From Elainella sp. Prado103 (GTDB lineage Bacteria > Cyanobacteriota > Cyanobacteriia > Elainellales > Elainellaceae), in the NCBI GenBank assembly GCA_025454395.1, contig JALOOM010000003.1, forward strand, positions 1 to 64,000: a DNA stretch of 64,000 nt, in the 5' to 3' direction. Below the pieces are notes generated by a model. It did no database searches. It saw only the letters and a program-made list of their open reading frames with translations, and was not told the origin of the DNA. Both the position numbers and the translations under genes were made by a program. Shown one piece after another: positions 34,987-44,108 of this stretch. Each line of letters starts with the position of its first letter. The stretch's first letter is position 1.

Positions 34987-35868
34987 TTATAAACCCTTAG
35001 AAATTGTTGAGCCGTCTTGTTCCTGCCAAACCCGGCAAATCCCCCGAAAGATCAGGTCTCGATCGAGCTGAATCACCCAATGAGAGGGATCGATCGATCG
35101 CTGTAGCTGGGTCAATCCTGGTATTAGTTGTGACGCATCCCCCCCTGTCAGCACAATGGCAGATTGGGGAAACTCGCTTTGCCAAGCGGTGATAAAGTCT
35201 TGCAAGCCAGCCAACACGGTATAAAAGACTCCACTTTGGATAGACTCGATCGTATTGGTGGCCCAGCGAGAGATGGGGCGCTGCCACTCACTGGATAATG
35301 CCGGTAAAGCAGCCGTATGTTCAAACAAGGATTGGAATTGCAGCCGCAATCCGGGTAGGATCGCCCCTCCCACCAACTGACCCGATCGATCAGCCCCAGT
35401 TAAGGTCAGAGCCGTTCCCGCATCAATGACCAGACAGGGTGCCCCATAGGCTGCCATTGCCCCCCACAAGGCCAGCGCCCGATCGATTCCTAGGGTAGGA
35501 TACTGTCCAGCCAGCGGTACTTGCTCTAAAGTAATGCGGTGGAGTTGAACATATTGCTGCCAGACTGGAGTTTGAGATGGCACCACTGACGCATACCAGA
35601 GCGGCAATGCGGGTGGAATCCTCGCCAGCTCATCTGCTATTTCCGGTGTAATGTCACCCCTCTCTAGCCATTGCTCAATCACTGGCTTAAATTCGAGCTG
35701 CCGATCGATCAGTTCAGCCATAGCTTGCTGAGCAGCATGAGGCACATGCCAAACCAGTCGGAGGTTGGTTCCTTGAAACCATGCCCAGTGCAACCGCGAA
35801 TTCCCGACCATGAGTGCTAACCAATTCTTAAGCATAGTCTCAGAATTTCCACTCAATTCAGCCTCCAT
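34987..35868 (-). CDS. coaX: Type III pantothenate kinase
   Basis: First step of coenzyme A synthesis: pantothenate to 4'-phosphopantothenate. 293 residues. ASKHA fold, with an N-terminal phosphate motif (LMVGNSRLHWAWF), the pantothenate/ATP motif LVIDAGTALTLTG, GGAILPGLRLQFQSL, TNTIESIQSGVFY and VLTGGDA. The N-terminal motif has Val-Gly-Asn-Ser where many CoaX have D-x-G-N-T, a known cyanobacterial-style variation as far as I recall. Two ATG codons are possible, 35868 and 35835 (MLKNWLALMVGN); the second fits the fold start better. Converges with aar, 10 bases away. Confidence 0.9.
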   Translation of the reverse strand: MEAELSGNSETMLKNWLALMVGNSRLHWAWFQGTNLRLVWHVPHAAQQAMAELIDRQLEFKPVIEQWLERGDITPEIADELARIPPALPLWYASVVPSQTPVWQQYVQLHRITLEQVPLAGQYPTLGIDRALALWGAMAAYGAPCLVIDAGTALTLTGADRSGQLVGGAILPGLRLQFQSLFEHTAALPALSSEWQRPISRWATNTIESIQSGVFYTVLAGLQDFITAWQSEFPQSAIVLTGGDASQLIPGLTQLQRSIDPSHWVIQLDRDLIFRGICRVWQEQDGSTISKGL

Positions 35869-35974
35869 ACTCTAAATAGCTTGGTCATCAATTGCAGGCT
35901 TAAAAAGCGCCGGTCAAACTCCAGTTTTGATATTTGAGCTTTTTGATCTTCCACCACTCAATAGTTTCTGGTTC

Positions 35975-37999
35975 ATGGGTATTGCATTCGGGCGCGAAAT
36001 TTGTGGCGATTATCACACCTCATCTAGCCGCGAGTGGTTAGTCACTAATGGAATCGGAGGGTATGCTTCAGGTACGATCGCCGGAGTCTTAACTCGACGC
36101 TATCATGGACTGCTGATCGCGGCCCTGCAACCTCCCCTCGGTCGCACCCTGATGTTGACCAAGCTAGAGGAAATTGTCCACTATCATCAGCAAATTTATG
36201 CCCTCAGTACCGATCGTTGGAGTGGCGGCAAAATTGAGCCTCAAGGCTATCGGCATATCGAACAGTTCAAACTCGATGGCACCATCCCAACTTGGCGCTA
36301 TGCCTGTGGAGATGCCCTCCTGCAAAAACGAGTCTGGATGCAGCAAGGAGCCAACACCACCTATGTTCACTATGACCTCCTGCGCGCCTCGCAACCGATC
36401 GGGCTATTTCTCAAAGCGCTGGTAAACTACCGAGATCACCATGGTGCCATTAAAAGCTGGGGTTGGCAGATGGCGGTCGATCGGGTTGAGACTGGCGTGA
36501 AAGTGACGGCCGCCGATGAGGCAACTCCGTTGTATCTGCTGAGTGATCAAGCTGAAGCCCTCACCTTACATGATTGGTACTACAACTTTGATTTGGCAGT
36601 GGAGCGAGCCCGTGGATTGAGCGATCGAGAAGATCACCTGCATGTGGCCACCTTCCACCTCACCTTACTCCCCGGTCACTCGATCACCTTGGTCGCCAGT
36701 ACTGAATCCAGCCCAGAGTTAAACGGCAACACTGCTTTTAAGCAACGGCAAAACTACGAGCAAAAGCTGTTGAATTTTTGGAAAACCGATCGAGCCTTCA
36801 GCGCTAAGAACGATCCAGACTGGCTCAATCAACTGGTGCTGGCTGCGGATCAATTCATCGTCAGTCGCACCGTCACGCTCCCCCCGCCCGATCAAATTCC
36901 GGTCTACCCTCACTCAGCGGCTCTGCTCAGCGGCAAAACCATTCTCGCAGGTTATCCCTGGTTTAGCGATTGGGGGCGCGACACCATGATCAGTCTGCCT
37001 GGGTTGACGTTAGCAACCGGGCGATCGGAGATTGCGCGATTGATTTTACGAACCTTTTCTCACTATGTCAGCCAGGGGATGTTACCTAATCGCTTCCCCG
37101 ATGCCGGAGAACAACCAGAATACAACACGGTAGATGCAACACTCTGGTATTTTGAAGCGATCCGACAATATTATCAGGTGACTCAGGATGATGATCTGGT
37201 GATGGAGCTTTTTCCCACCCTAGCCGATATCATCGATTGGCATTGTCGCGGCACTCGCTTCAATATTCACCTCGACCCGGCGGATGGCTTACTCTATGCC
37301 GGTGAAACTGGGCTACAACTCACCTGGATGGATGCCAAGGTGGGAGACTGGGTTGTCACCCCGCGCATGGGTAAACCGATCGAAGTCAATGCCCTCTGGT
37401 ATAACGCTTTGCGAACGATGGCCCGCTTTTCGCGCATGTTAGGCAAACCGCACCAGGAATATGAAGCCATTGCCGATCGAACGCTGGCTCGCTTTTCGCG
37501 CTTTTGGAATTCTGAAGTCGGCTATTGCTATGATGTGCTCGACACTCCCACCGGCAATGATCCCACCCTCCGCCCGAATCAAATTTTTGCGGTCTCTCTG
37601 ACGGAAACCCCCCTCACCCCTGCCCAACAACGAGGAGTGGTAGATGCTTGTGCTCGATCGCTATTGACATCCTACGGACTGCGATCGTTAGCCCCTGATC
37701 AGCCGAGCTATCAAGCACACTATGGTGGAGACCCGCGTCAGCGAGATGGTGCCTATCATCAGGGCACAGTTTGGGGATGGTTAATCGGAGCCTTTGTGAT
37801 CGCCCATTTGCGAGTGTATGCCGACCCGATCCAAGCTCGCCAGTTTCTAGAACCCATGGCAGATCATCTGAATAACCATGGCTTAGGCAGTCTCAGCGAA
37901 ATTTTTGAGGGCGATCCTCCTATAACTCCGCGGGGCTGCATTGCCCAAGCCTGGACTGTTGCCGAAGTGTTAAGAGCCTGGAATGCAACAGAACGTTAA
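35975..37999 (+). CDS. Amylo-alpha-1,6-glucosidase (glycogen debranching family)
   Basis: 674 residues from the ATG at 35975; a TTG at 35927 is unlikely. N-terminal beta-rich domain with REWLVTNGIGGYASGTIAG and TRRYHGLLIA, diagnostic of the bacterial GDE family, then a (alpha/alpha)6 barrel: AGYPWFSDWGRDTMISLPGL, GMLPNRFPDAGEQPEYNTVDATLWYFEAI, GLQLTWMDAKVGDWVVTPR, and QRDGAYHQGTVWGWLIGAFV. The Asp and Glu residues of DWGRD and of the late QRDGAYHQGTVW loop are likely catalytic. Should remove alpha-1,6 branches of glycogen. It complements the GH57 enzyme 15 kb away; cyanobacteria usually rely on GlgX as well. Confidence 0.9.
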   Translation: MGIAFGREICGDYHTSSSREWLVTNGIGGYASGTIAGVLTRRYHGLLIAALQPPLGRTLMLTKLEEIVHYHQQIYALSTDRWSGGKIEPQGYRHIEQFKLDGTIPTWRYACGDALLQKRVWMQQGANTTYVHYDLLRASQPIGLFLKALVNYRDHHGAIKSWGWQMAVDRVETGVKVTAADEATPLYLLSDQAEALTLHDWYYNFDLAVERARGLSDREDHLHVATFHLTLLPGHSITLVASTESSPELNGNTAFKQRQNYEQKLLNFWKTDRAFSAKNDPDWLNQLVLAADQFIVSRTVTLPPPDQIPVYPHSAALLSGKTILAGYPWFSDWGRDTMISLPGLTLATGRSEIARLILRTFSHYVSQGMLPNRFPDAGEQPEYNTVDATLWYFEAIRQYYQVTQDDDLVMELFPTLADIIDWHCRGTRFNIHLDPADGLLYAGETGLQLTWMDAKVGDWVVTPRMGKPIEVNALWYNALRTMARFSRMLGKPHQEYEAIADRTLARFSRFWNSEVGYCYDVLDTPTGNDPTLRPNQIFAVSLTETPLTPAQQRGVVDACARSLLTSYGLRSLAPDQPSYQAHYGGDPRQRDGAYHQGTVWGWLIGAFVIAHLRVYADPIQARQFLEPMADHLNNHGLGSLSEIFEGDPPITPRGCIAQAWTVAEVLRAWNATER

Positions 38000-38160
38000 G
38001 ATTTCCTTTGTTTTGTATAGAGTAATCTCTGCGATCAGAGCGCTCGTCATTACGGGAATCTTCCCCATTAGCCGATAGAATGGACTGTGATTTGTTCAGT
38101 TTTCGCGCTTGAGGGTACGGAAGTTGCCAATGTCATTTTGAGTACTTGAGGCTCCTACCT

Positions 38161-38187
38161 GCAAGACCTCAGAAGTCTAGGACTTGC
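38161..38187. terminator. Hairpin downstream of the debranching enzyme
   Basis: GCAAGACCT (38161-38169) pairs with AGGACTTGC (38179-38187) with one internal mismatch; TCTGTTTTC follows after four bases. It lies about 160 bases after the stop, so function as a terminator is uncertain. Confidence 0.35.
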
Positions 38188-38254
38188 AAGTCTGTTTTCT
38201 GCTTGATTGATCGTCCCCTGACCATTACAGCTCTTTAATCTCCATCCCTAGCTT

Positions 38255-38998
38255 GTGAAACTATCGATCTTCCATACTCCCGAACTCACTCCTAGTGACA
38301 CTTTACCGACTTGTGCGATCGCGGTTGATGTGCTGCGAGCCACAACAACGATCGCTACTGCCCTTGCCGCTGGTGCTGAGGCAGTCCAGGTTTTCAGCAG
38401 CATGGATGACCTAATGCAAACCAGTGAGCAATGGCTCCCCGAAAAACGTCTGCGCGCTGGCGAACGGGGAGGGGCAAAAGTGCCGGGCTGTGATCTAGGG
38501 AACTCACCCTTAGATTGCACTTCGGAAGTAGTCGGAGGGCGGCGGCTCTTCATCAGCACCACAAATGGTACTCGCTGCCTGAAGCGAATTGAGTCTGCCG
38601 AAACTGTGTTAACCGCAGCACTGATTAACCGAGCCGCCGTGGTGAATACGTTGTTAGCGCACCAGCCAGAAACGGTTTGGATTGTTGGATCAGGATGGGA
38701 AGGTAGCTTTTCACTGGAAGATACCGTCTGCGCTGGGGCGATCGTTCACCATCTGAGCAGCCAGCTTGAGAATGCGGGACATCCTTTGGAAGCGATTGCA
38801 GGCAATGATGAGGTTTACGGTGCGGTTGCCCTCTTCCGCCAGTGGCAGAACAACTTGCTAGGGTTGCTCCATCATGCCAGCCATGGACAACGTCTACTAC
38901 GGCTAGATTGCCAGGATGATTTAAAGTACTGTGCTCAGCTTGATGTTTTAGATGCCCTCCCCACTCAGGTTGAACCCGGCGTACTGAAGTTAGTGTAA
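38255..38998 (+). CDS. comB: 2-phosphosulfolactate phosphatase (ComB family)
   Basis: 247 residues, GTG start with no ATG alternative near. Contains the ComB motifs [68 protein letters not shown] and [13 protein letters not shown]. The founding member hydrolyses phosphosulfolactate in coenzyme M synthesis of archaea; cyanobacteria do not make coenzyme M, so the physiological substrate here is unknown, perhaps another sulfonate or phosphate ester. Confidence 0.9.
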   Translation: MKLSIFHTPELTPSDTLPTCAIAVDVLRATTTIATALAAGAEAVQVFSSMDDLMQTSEQWLPEKRLRAGERGGAKVPGCDLGNSPLDCTSEVVGGRRLFISTTNGTRCLKRIESAETVLTAALINRAAVVNTLLAHQPETVWIVGSGWEGSFSLEDTVCAGAIVHHLSSQLENAGHPLEAIAGNDEVYGAVALFRQWQNNLLGLLHHASHGQRLLRLDCQDDLKYCAQLDVLDALPTQVEPGVLKLV

Positions 38999-39042
38999 GT
39001 TCCATCGAGCTGCACCCGCTTGAATCGCATTTCAACTTTTTA

Positions 39043-39066
39043 CCCCCTCGGATCGATCCTGGGGGG
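39043..39066. terminator. Hairpin between convergent comB and pentapeptide genes
   Basis: CCCCC (39043-39047) pairs with GGGGG near 39062-39066 around the palindrome GGATCGATCC. T-rich stretches are weak on both sides. Position between convergent genes suits a bidirectional terminator. Confidence 0.45.
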
Positions 39067-39120
39067 CTTGTGTAGCAGCGTTTTCCAAGCTGTGGAAATT
39101 CTGCTACTAAAATTCTGCTA

Positions 39121-40074
39121 CTAGAAGTTGCGTAAGCTAAATCGATGCGCTGGGGCACCATCCGTTTGGGCCGGATTCCAACGCACTCGGGTTAAATTCG
39201 CGCCCTCAAAGTGAGTATTCCGGAGTTGCACATCAGAAAAGTCTGCACTAGTTAAATCAGTATTACGAAAACTCGTACCCCAACCCGTTGTCAAGCGAAC
39301 CGCAAGGCGGCGAATTTGGCTCTGGCGCGGATCGCCTTGAAACGCCCGCCAACCCAGATAGAGGGTCAATAGCATCACGGCTGGCACAACCGGAACCACT
39401 GAAGTAACAATATTCGTGGCGTAGACAATCCCATTGAAAATGACACCATAAGTCAATAAAGTCAGGATAGCCACCTGGAGATTGATGCTACGCCAAATTG
39501 ATAAAGCCAGGATCGTTGCGGAAACCGTTAGAGCCGTTACAGAAGATACAATCGTGATGGCGATCGCAATTGCCGAAGAAACCGCAAAGGCGATTGGATT
39601 GATGACAGTAGAAACAATGGGGCCAACTGCGGCTACAGAAACGGCAACTAGAAAGGCAATGGCAAAGACAATAAAGCCACTCTTCAACCCTTCCAAAACC
39701 GAAAGGATGGCGAAGCCCAACAGCAAAAACACCATGGCCCAACCGGCTGTAATCTCTTCGAAGGCACTGGTCAGACCCCGCAGTTCCAAATTGAGTAAGG
39801 TACCGACTAAACCCGCTCCGATCGCCAGGATCGCCACAATGATCAGGAACAAAAGGCTCAGGAAAATTTCATCTTGTTTCCGTAGCCCCACTTGCACCCC
39901 GGTAAAGTTCGCCTCCTTCAAAATCGATCGATCGAACCTCGCCCCCCGCAAGTTAGCACCACTGAAGTCGGCTTCTGCAAGATTTTGCCCAATTAAAGAT
40001 AACCCACTCAGATTTTGCCGTCTGAAGTTACGCTCACCCTGTTGATAGCGGTTTAATAGCTCCTGATTGTTCAC
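39121..40074 (-). CDS. Pentapeptide-repeat membrane protein
   Basis: 317 residues, GTG start with AGGTAACTC upstream. Pentapeptide repeats flank a membrane domain: LSGLSLIGQNLAEADFSGANLRGARFDRSILKEANFTG at about 22-60 and NTDLTSADFSDVQLRNTHFEGANLTRV near the C-terminus. Between them are six to seven hydrophobic segments (about 70-265). The two short right-handed helix pieces are therefore on the cytoplasmic side at both ends and could pair. Such chimeras occur in cyanobacteria, but function is unknown. The first 20 residues (MNNQELLNRYQQGERNF) are a standard leader of cyanobacterial pentapeptide proteins. Confidence 0.85.
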   Translation of the reverse strand: MNNQELLNRYQQGERNFRRQNLSGLSLIGQNLAEADFSGANLRGARFDRSILKEANFTGVQVGLRKQDEIFLSLLFLIIVAILAIGAGLVGTLLNLELRGLTSAFEEITAGWAMVFLLLGFAILSVLEGLKSGFIVFAIAFLVAVSVAAVGPIVSTVINPIAFAVSSAIAIAITIVSSVTALTVSATILALSIWRSINLQVAILTLLTYGVIFNGIVYATNIVTSVVPVVPAVMLLTLYLGWRAFQGDPRQSQIRRLAVRLTTGWGTSFRNTDLTSADFSDVQLRNTHFEGANLTRVRWNPAQTDGAPAHRFSLRNF

Positions 40075-40360
40075 AATGAGTTACCTGCTAAATCTTACCT
40101 GCTGCCAAAATTTGAGCTGAGTCGGCACCCCGTTCTTGATGGTATTGAATGCTTGATGGTATTCAGTTGGATGATGAATGGGTAGGATTAACTGGATTCG
40201 ATTGAATTCGGTTATATCGATACAGTTGACACTTGGCATCAAGAATCGTCTTGGAAATTATGTCAAGCTTAAGCAGCTTCTCTTACAAAAGCTTGATTTG
40301 TCAATGCGTCTGATCCCGAAAGTCTTCATGCTTCCTTTATATTCAATCTGACTCTAGCTG

Positions 40361-41620
40361 TCAAAACTTTTGAGCATCAAAGCTTTGCAGTAAACTTTGC
40401 CACAAACAGTCAGCAATCCGATCCGCCGCTCCCGGCGTTCCCATCCGCCGTACCCCGTTCGCTTGAATCCATTGCAGTCGATCGGGATCTTGTAGAAGCG
40501 ACTGCACCGCAGTAACCACACCACTAGGCGGATCGACCAATGTCACACCTGCCCCTAACAGGCGAGTTTGCGCCTCAGCAAAGCGGGGGGTAAATTGTGG
40601 CCCAGCTCCTGGAAAGATGATTGCAGGTTTGCCCAAGCCCACGAACTGCTCTGTAGCAGTGCCGGCCATTGCCATCGCTAAATCGGCTTGATGCAGACAA
40701 TCATTGAAGCCGGTTTGAGTGACAACTAGACGCGATCGATATTGGTCAAACACGCGAGGATCAGTAGCATTGACCCGCCAGCCAAACTGTTCTAGCTGCC
40801 GTTGCATGGGAGCCAGATCGAGGTGAGGCGCGATCGCACCTAAAAACACGAGCTGCCGCTGATTTCCCAATGCCATCACTAATGCTGAAACAGCTTGTAG
40901 GAGGATCTGCCAGTTCTCATAGGCTTCTGGTGAGCGCGATCCCGGCAAGAGCAGAATCCTTAAGCCAGCCTGAGTTGAATCCAGATCGATCGGAAAAGAA
41001 ACCCCTGTCGGCTCCAACCCATCCATCATGGGATTCCCCATATCATAGGTGGGAATTGCCCAACGCTGTAGCACCATACTCGTAAGCTGATCCCTGGGAA
41101 ATACCGCTTTGCAGCGATCTCGGCACATCAGCCAGCGTTCCCAAGGTAAATAAACCGAGCCAGCCCAGTTTTCCAGTCGTTCCACCCAAGATCGGCGGGG
41201 GAGCCACCCTTGCTCATCTCGTAAGTAATACTCCGACTTAGCCGTGCCCACGAAGGCATAGTCTGCCCCACTCCAATAAGCAAACAGCAGTGGCACAATA
41301 TCGCCGACTGCCAGCAGTTTCCCCCCTTGCTGAGCCCATTGACGCACCGTTTGTAGTTGGGATCGCGTCAATTGCAGTAAGCCGCCTCGGAGGTCACGAG
41401 CCAATTGCTTCCCATCCATGTAAACGAATCCCCCAGAGGGCATCGCCTGCACTGCTCCCACAATCGGAATACCATGAGCGCGATAGACTCGTCCCTCTCC
41501 TACGATCGGCAAAGCAGCCAGTTCCAATTGGGAACCCTGAGGCGATCGACGCAGCGCTTGAAGGATGCGTAAACCAATGACATCCTCTCCATGACCGTTA
41601 CTAAGGCAAAGGAGCCGCAT
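40361..41620 (-). CDS. LpxB-like glycosyltransferase-fold protein (TIGR03492 type)
   Basis: 419 residues. Starts MRLLCLSNGHGEDVIGLRIL and has the GT-B arrangement of lipid-A-disaccharide synthase relatives: KLLAVGDIVPLLFAYWSG, AKSEYYLRDEQGW, a large central ILLLPGSRSPEAYENW, QTGFNDCLHQADLAMAMAGTATEQFVGLGKPAIIFPGAGPQF. The family is conserved in cyanobacteria and distinct from true LpxB; it has no proven reaction. It may use a nucleotide sugar to make a membrane glycolipid. Good ATG start with AAAGGAG ribosome site. Confidence 0.82.
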   Translation of the reverse strand: MRLLCLSNGHGEDVIGLRILQALRRSPQGSQLELAALPIVGEGRVYRAHGIPIVGAVQAMPSGGFVYMDGKQLARDLRGGLLQLTRSQLQTVRQWAQQGGKLLAVGDIVPLLFAYWSGADYAFVGTAKSEYYLRDEQGWLPRRSWVERLENWAGSVYLPWERWLMCRDRCKAVFPRDQLTSMVLQRWAIPTYDMGNPMMDGLEPTGVSFPIDLDSTQAGLRILLLPGSRSPEAYENWQILLQAVSALVMALGNQRQLVFLGAIAPHLDLAPMQRQLEQFGWRVNATDPRVFDQYRSRLVVTQTGFNDCLHQADLAMAMAGTATEQFVGLGKPAIIFPGAGPQFTPRFAEAQTRLLGAGVTLVDPPSGVVTAVQSLLQDPDRLQWIQANGVRRMGTPGAADRIADCLWQSLLQSFDAQKF

Positions 41621-42089
41621 GAAACCATCCTGAGTGATCGTTGTTTGCCATTAATTCACTGCTTGCCATGACTGTTTGTCGTTAATTTATCGTTAATTTG
41701 TCGTTAATTAATTGACTGGCCATTAATTAACTGTTTGCCATGACAATGCACCATGACAGGCAGATTTCCAATGTACAATTTTGCAACCCCAAATCTCTCA
41801 GGAAGCATCGATCCTACTAGCAACGACTCAATGGCTAATTGCTCGATCCTGTCTGGGGCTCCTTGAAGCTAGATGACCTTGAAGCTAGATGACCTTGAAG
41901 CTAGATGACCTTGAAGCTAGATGAAATGGTGATAGCCCGCCCTTGCCTGTAGGAGCAGGTTAACCCCAGTCAGACACCATCTGCCGCGTGAAACCACCCG
42001 ATCGTTGCCAATTCTGAAACAAACTCAGTTGACTGGTTCGCCCTCCGGCAGAATACAGTAGGCTGGATCTGATCTGTTCCAGAGAAACG
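41621..42089. other. Gene-free divergent region
   Basis: 469 bases with no gene. It contains TCGTTAATTT-type repeats (about 41674-41735) and a 16-bp repeat in four copies at 41862-41925. It should hold promoters of the LpxB-like and DUF3084 genes. Confidence 0.6.
41862..41925. repeat. 16-bp tandem repeat, 4 copies
   Basis: CTTGAAGCTAGATGAC four times, with one changed base at the end of the last copy. Confidence 0.95.
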
Positions 42090-43466
42090 ATGGCCACAGG
42101 GCTAGTATTAGTTGCAGCAATTTTGGTATTAGGTGGGGTGATCGCGACAGTCGGTGATCGCTTAGGCACCCGCGTGGGCAAAGCTCGACTTTCCTTATTT
42201 AATTTGCGCCCGCGCCAGACTGCCACCTTAATCACAATTTTGACAGGCATCGTGATCTCAGCTTCTACTTTTGCCTTGCTTTTTGCGGTGAGCGATCAAC
42301 TGCGTACCGGGGTGTTTGAGCTGGAAAATATTCAGAAAGATCTGCGGGATACTCGATCGGAACTCACAGAAGCCACCGATCAAAAAGAGCAAATCGAAAC
42401 CCGATTAAGGAATGCTCGGAGGCAGCAAAATTCAGCCCAGCGGCAACTAGAGCAAATTAACCGATCGCTTCAAGATGCTGTGGAGCAGCAAGCCGAAACT
42501 CAAACCCAGTTGCAAACCACCGAACAACGGTTGAATGAAAGCCAAACTAAGTTTCAACAGGCCCAACAACTGCTCGAAGCCGTATCTCAGCAAGCGGCTG
42601 TCCTGCGATCGGAAATTGGACAGCTTCAGTCTGATCGGCAAGAGCTGATTCGCCAGCGAGATGCAGTTCGGGCTCAGATTGCTCAACGGGATCAAGAGAT
42701 TGCCAGCCGCGATCGGGAAATTGCCAACCGCGAAAATCAACTGGAGGAGCTAGAGAGCCAAATTACCTTCTTATCCCAGCAGAAAGATACCTTAGAACGC
42801 GAGTTTGAAGACCTGAGACGAGGCAATGTCACCCTATTCCGCAATCAGACTCTCGCTTGGGGAGTCGTGCGAGTCGAAGTTCCTAGCGCCGCGCCTAAAG
42901 CGATGGTACAGCTCCTCCAGCGGGCTAATCAGTTAGTAGCTCAAATTATTCAACCGGGCACGGTGAAGGTGGAGCGGCAGGTGATTCGCATTTCAGAGTC
43001 CCAGGTTGATCAGCTAGCCAACCAGATTGCCGATGGCGCAGAGTATGTGGTGCGGGTCAGTTCAGCAGGCAACTATGTGGTGGGTGAACCCTGTGTGTTA
43101 GCGGGTGAAGCCTGCATTGATGTGATTGCCACTGCGGCCCCCAACCAAATTGTTTTCCGCAAAGGAGAGGTGATTGCCACAACCATGGTGAATGCCGCTG
43201 AAATGAATACTCCAACCATTGCCGAACGCATTTTCCTGTTACTCGCTGCCGCTCAGTTTCGGTGTCGGCAGGCAGGCATTTTGGATGATACGGTACAAAT
43301 TGTTGATAATCGGCGGGAAACAATCACTATCTTTATTGAGCAGATTTTGCAAAACCTTGTACCACTGGAAATTCAAGCGATCGCTGCCGAAGATGCCTAC
43401 ACCGCAGGTGCCAGAATTGGCTTGGTTGCCGTTTACAATGGCGAACCTTTATTTGGGACTCCTTGA
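42090..43466 (+). CDS. DUF3084 membrane-anchored coiled-coil protein
   Basis: 458 residues. Two N-terminal hydrophobic segments (about 3-22 and 48-66, ATLITILTGIVISASTFALL) anchor it, then a long Gln/Arg/Glu coiled coil (about 75-245) and a C-terminal globular domain (about 250-455; WGVVRVEVPSAAPKAMVQLLQRAN, NYVVGEPCVLAGEACIDVIA). This is the cyanobacterial DUF3084 family, of unknown function; a structural or envelope role is plausible from the layout. ATG start with AGAGAAACG upstream. The next gene, a YqgF-like protein, often accompanies it in this phylum as far as I recall. Confidence 0.87.
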   Translation: MATGLVLVAAILVLGGVIATVGDRLGTRVGKARLSLFNLRPRQTATLITILTGIVISASTFALLFAVSDQLRTGVFELENIQKDLRDTRSELTEATDQKEQIETRLRNARRQQNSAQRQLEQINRSLQDAVEQQAETQTQLQTTEQRLNESQTKFQQAQQLLEAVSQQAAVLRSEIGQLQSDRQELIRQRDAVRAQIAQRDQEIASRDREIANRENQLEELESQITFLSQQKDTLEREFEDLRRGNVTLFRNQTLAWGVVRVEVPSAAPKAMVQLLQRANQLVAQIIQPGTVKVERQVIRISESQVDQLANQIADGAEYVVRVSSAGNYVVGEPCVLAGEACIDVIATAAPNQIVFRKGEVIATTMVNAAEMNTPTIAERIFLLLAAAQFRCRQAGILDDTVQIVDNRRETITIFIEQILQNLVPLEIQAIAAEDAYTAGARIGLVAVYNGEPLFGTP

Positions 43467-43469
43467 GGT

Positions 43470-43496
43470 AAAACAGAGACAAAACAGAGACAAAAC
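43470..43496. repeat. 11-bp tandem repeat, 2.5 copies
   Basis: AAAACAGAGAC repeated, directly after the DUF3084 stop codon. Confidence 0.85.
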
Positions 43497-43621
43497 GGGG
43501 CCGTAAAGCCTGCTGAACTCAAGCCTGGAAAACCCAACCTCAGGAGGACTAGACAGGTTTGTCAGGTTGTTCTACAGTCTAGGCACAAGTCCAGGCAAAC
43601 TTTTGTTGGATCAGTTCCTCC

Positions 43622-44065
43622 ATGCCCAACTCTTCCTCTACGCTGCCTAACCAGCCTGTCATATTAGGGTTCGATCCAGGGCGGCAGAAGTGTGGTCTGG
43701 CCGTGATGGGGCTTGATCGCAGCTTGTTTTACCACCAAGTCGTATCAGCCGATACGGCGATCACCACCATCGAAGACTTACGCCAACAATTCCCGGTGTC
43801 AATGGTCGTCATGGGGAACCAAACCAGCTCCCAATCCTGGAAACAGCAACTCGCTGAAGTCGCCGATCCCTTGCGGGTAGTACTGGTGGATGAGCGTTAT
43901 TCTTCCTTGGAAGCCAGAGATCGCTACTGGCAAATGTATCCGCCCCGTGGTCTGACTCGCCTGCTACCCCAAGGGATGAGAACCCCCCCGCGCCCGATCG
44001 ACGATATCGTCGCGATCTTGCTGATCGAACGCTATCTCGAACGACTCACCAGCAATTCAGCTTAG
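43622..44065 (+). CDS. YqgF/RuvX-like RNase H-fold protein
   Basis: 147 residues, RNase H-like fold of the resolvase group. The acidic motif ILGFDPGRQKCGLAVMG (about 14-30) carries the first catalytic Asp; VVMGNQTSSQSWKQQL, VVLVDERYSSLEARDRY and the late PIDDIVAILLIERYL supply the Glu and Asp. True YqgF acts on pre-16S rRNA; this is a divergent, cyanobacteria-type paralogue, so I leave the symbol blank. It follows DUF3084 by 155 bases on the same strand and converges with a GT2 gene. Confidence 0.8.
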   Translation: MPNSSSTLPNQPVILGFDPGRQKCGLAVMGLDRSLFYHQVVSADTAITTIEDLRQQFPVSMVVMGNQTSSQSWKQQLAEVADPLRVVLVDERYSSLEARDRYWQMYPPRGLTRLLPQGMRTPPRPIDDIVAILLIERYLERLTSNSA

Positions 44066-44108
44066 AAAGCTCCTCCGGCGAGGGGGGAAATGCAATCGAA
44101 CACCAAAA

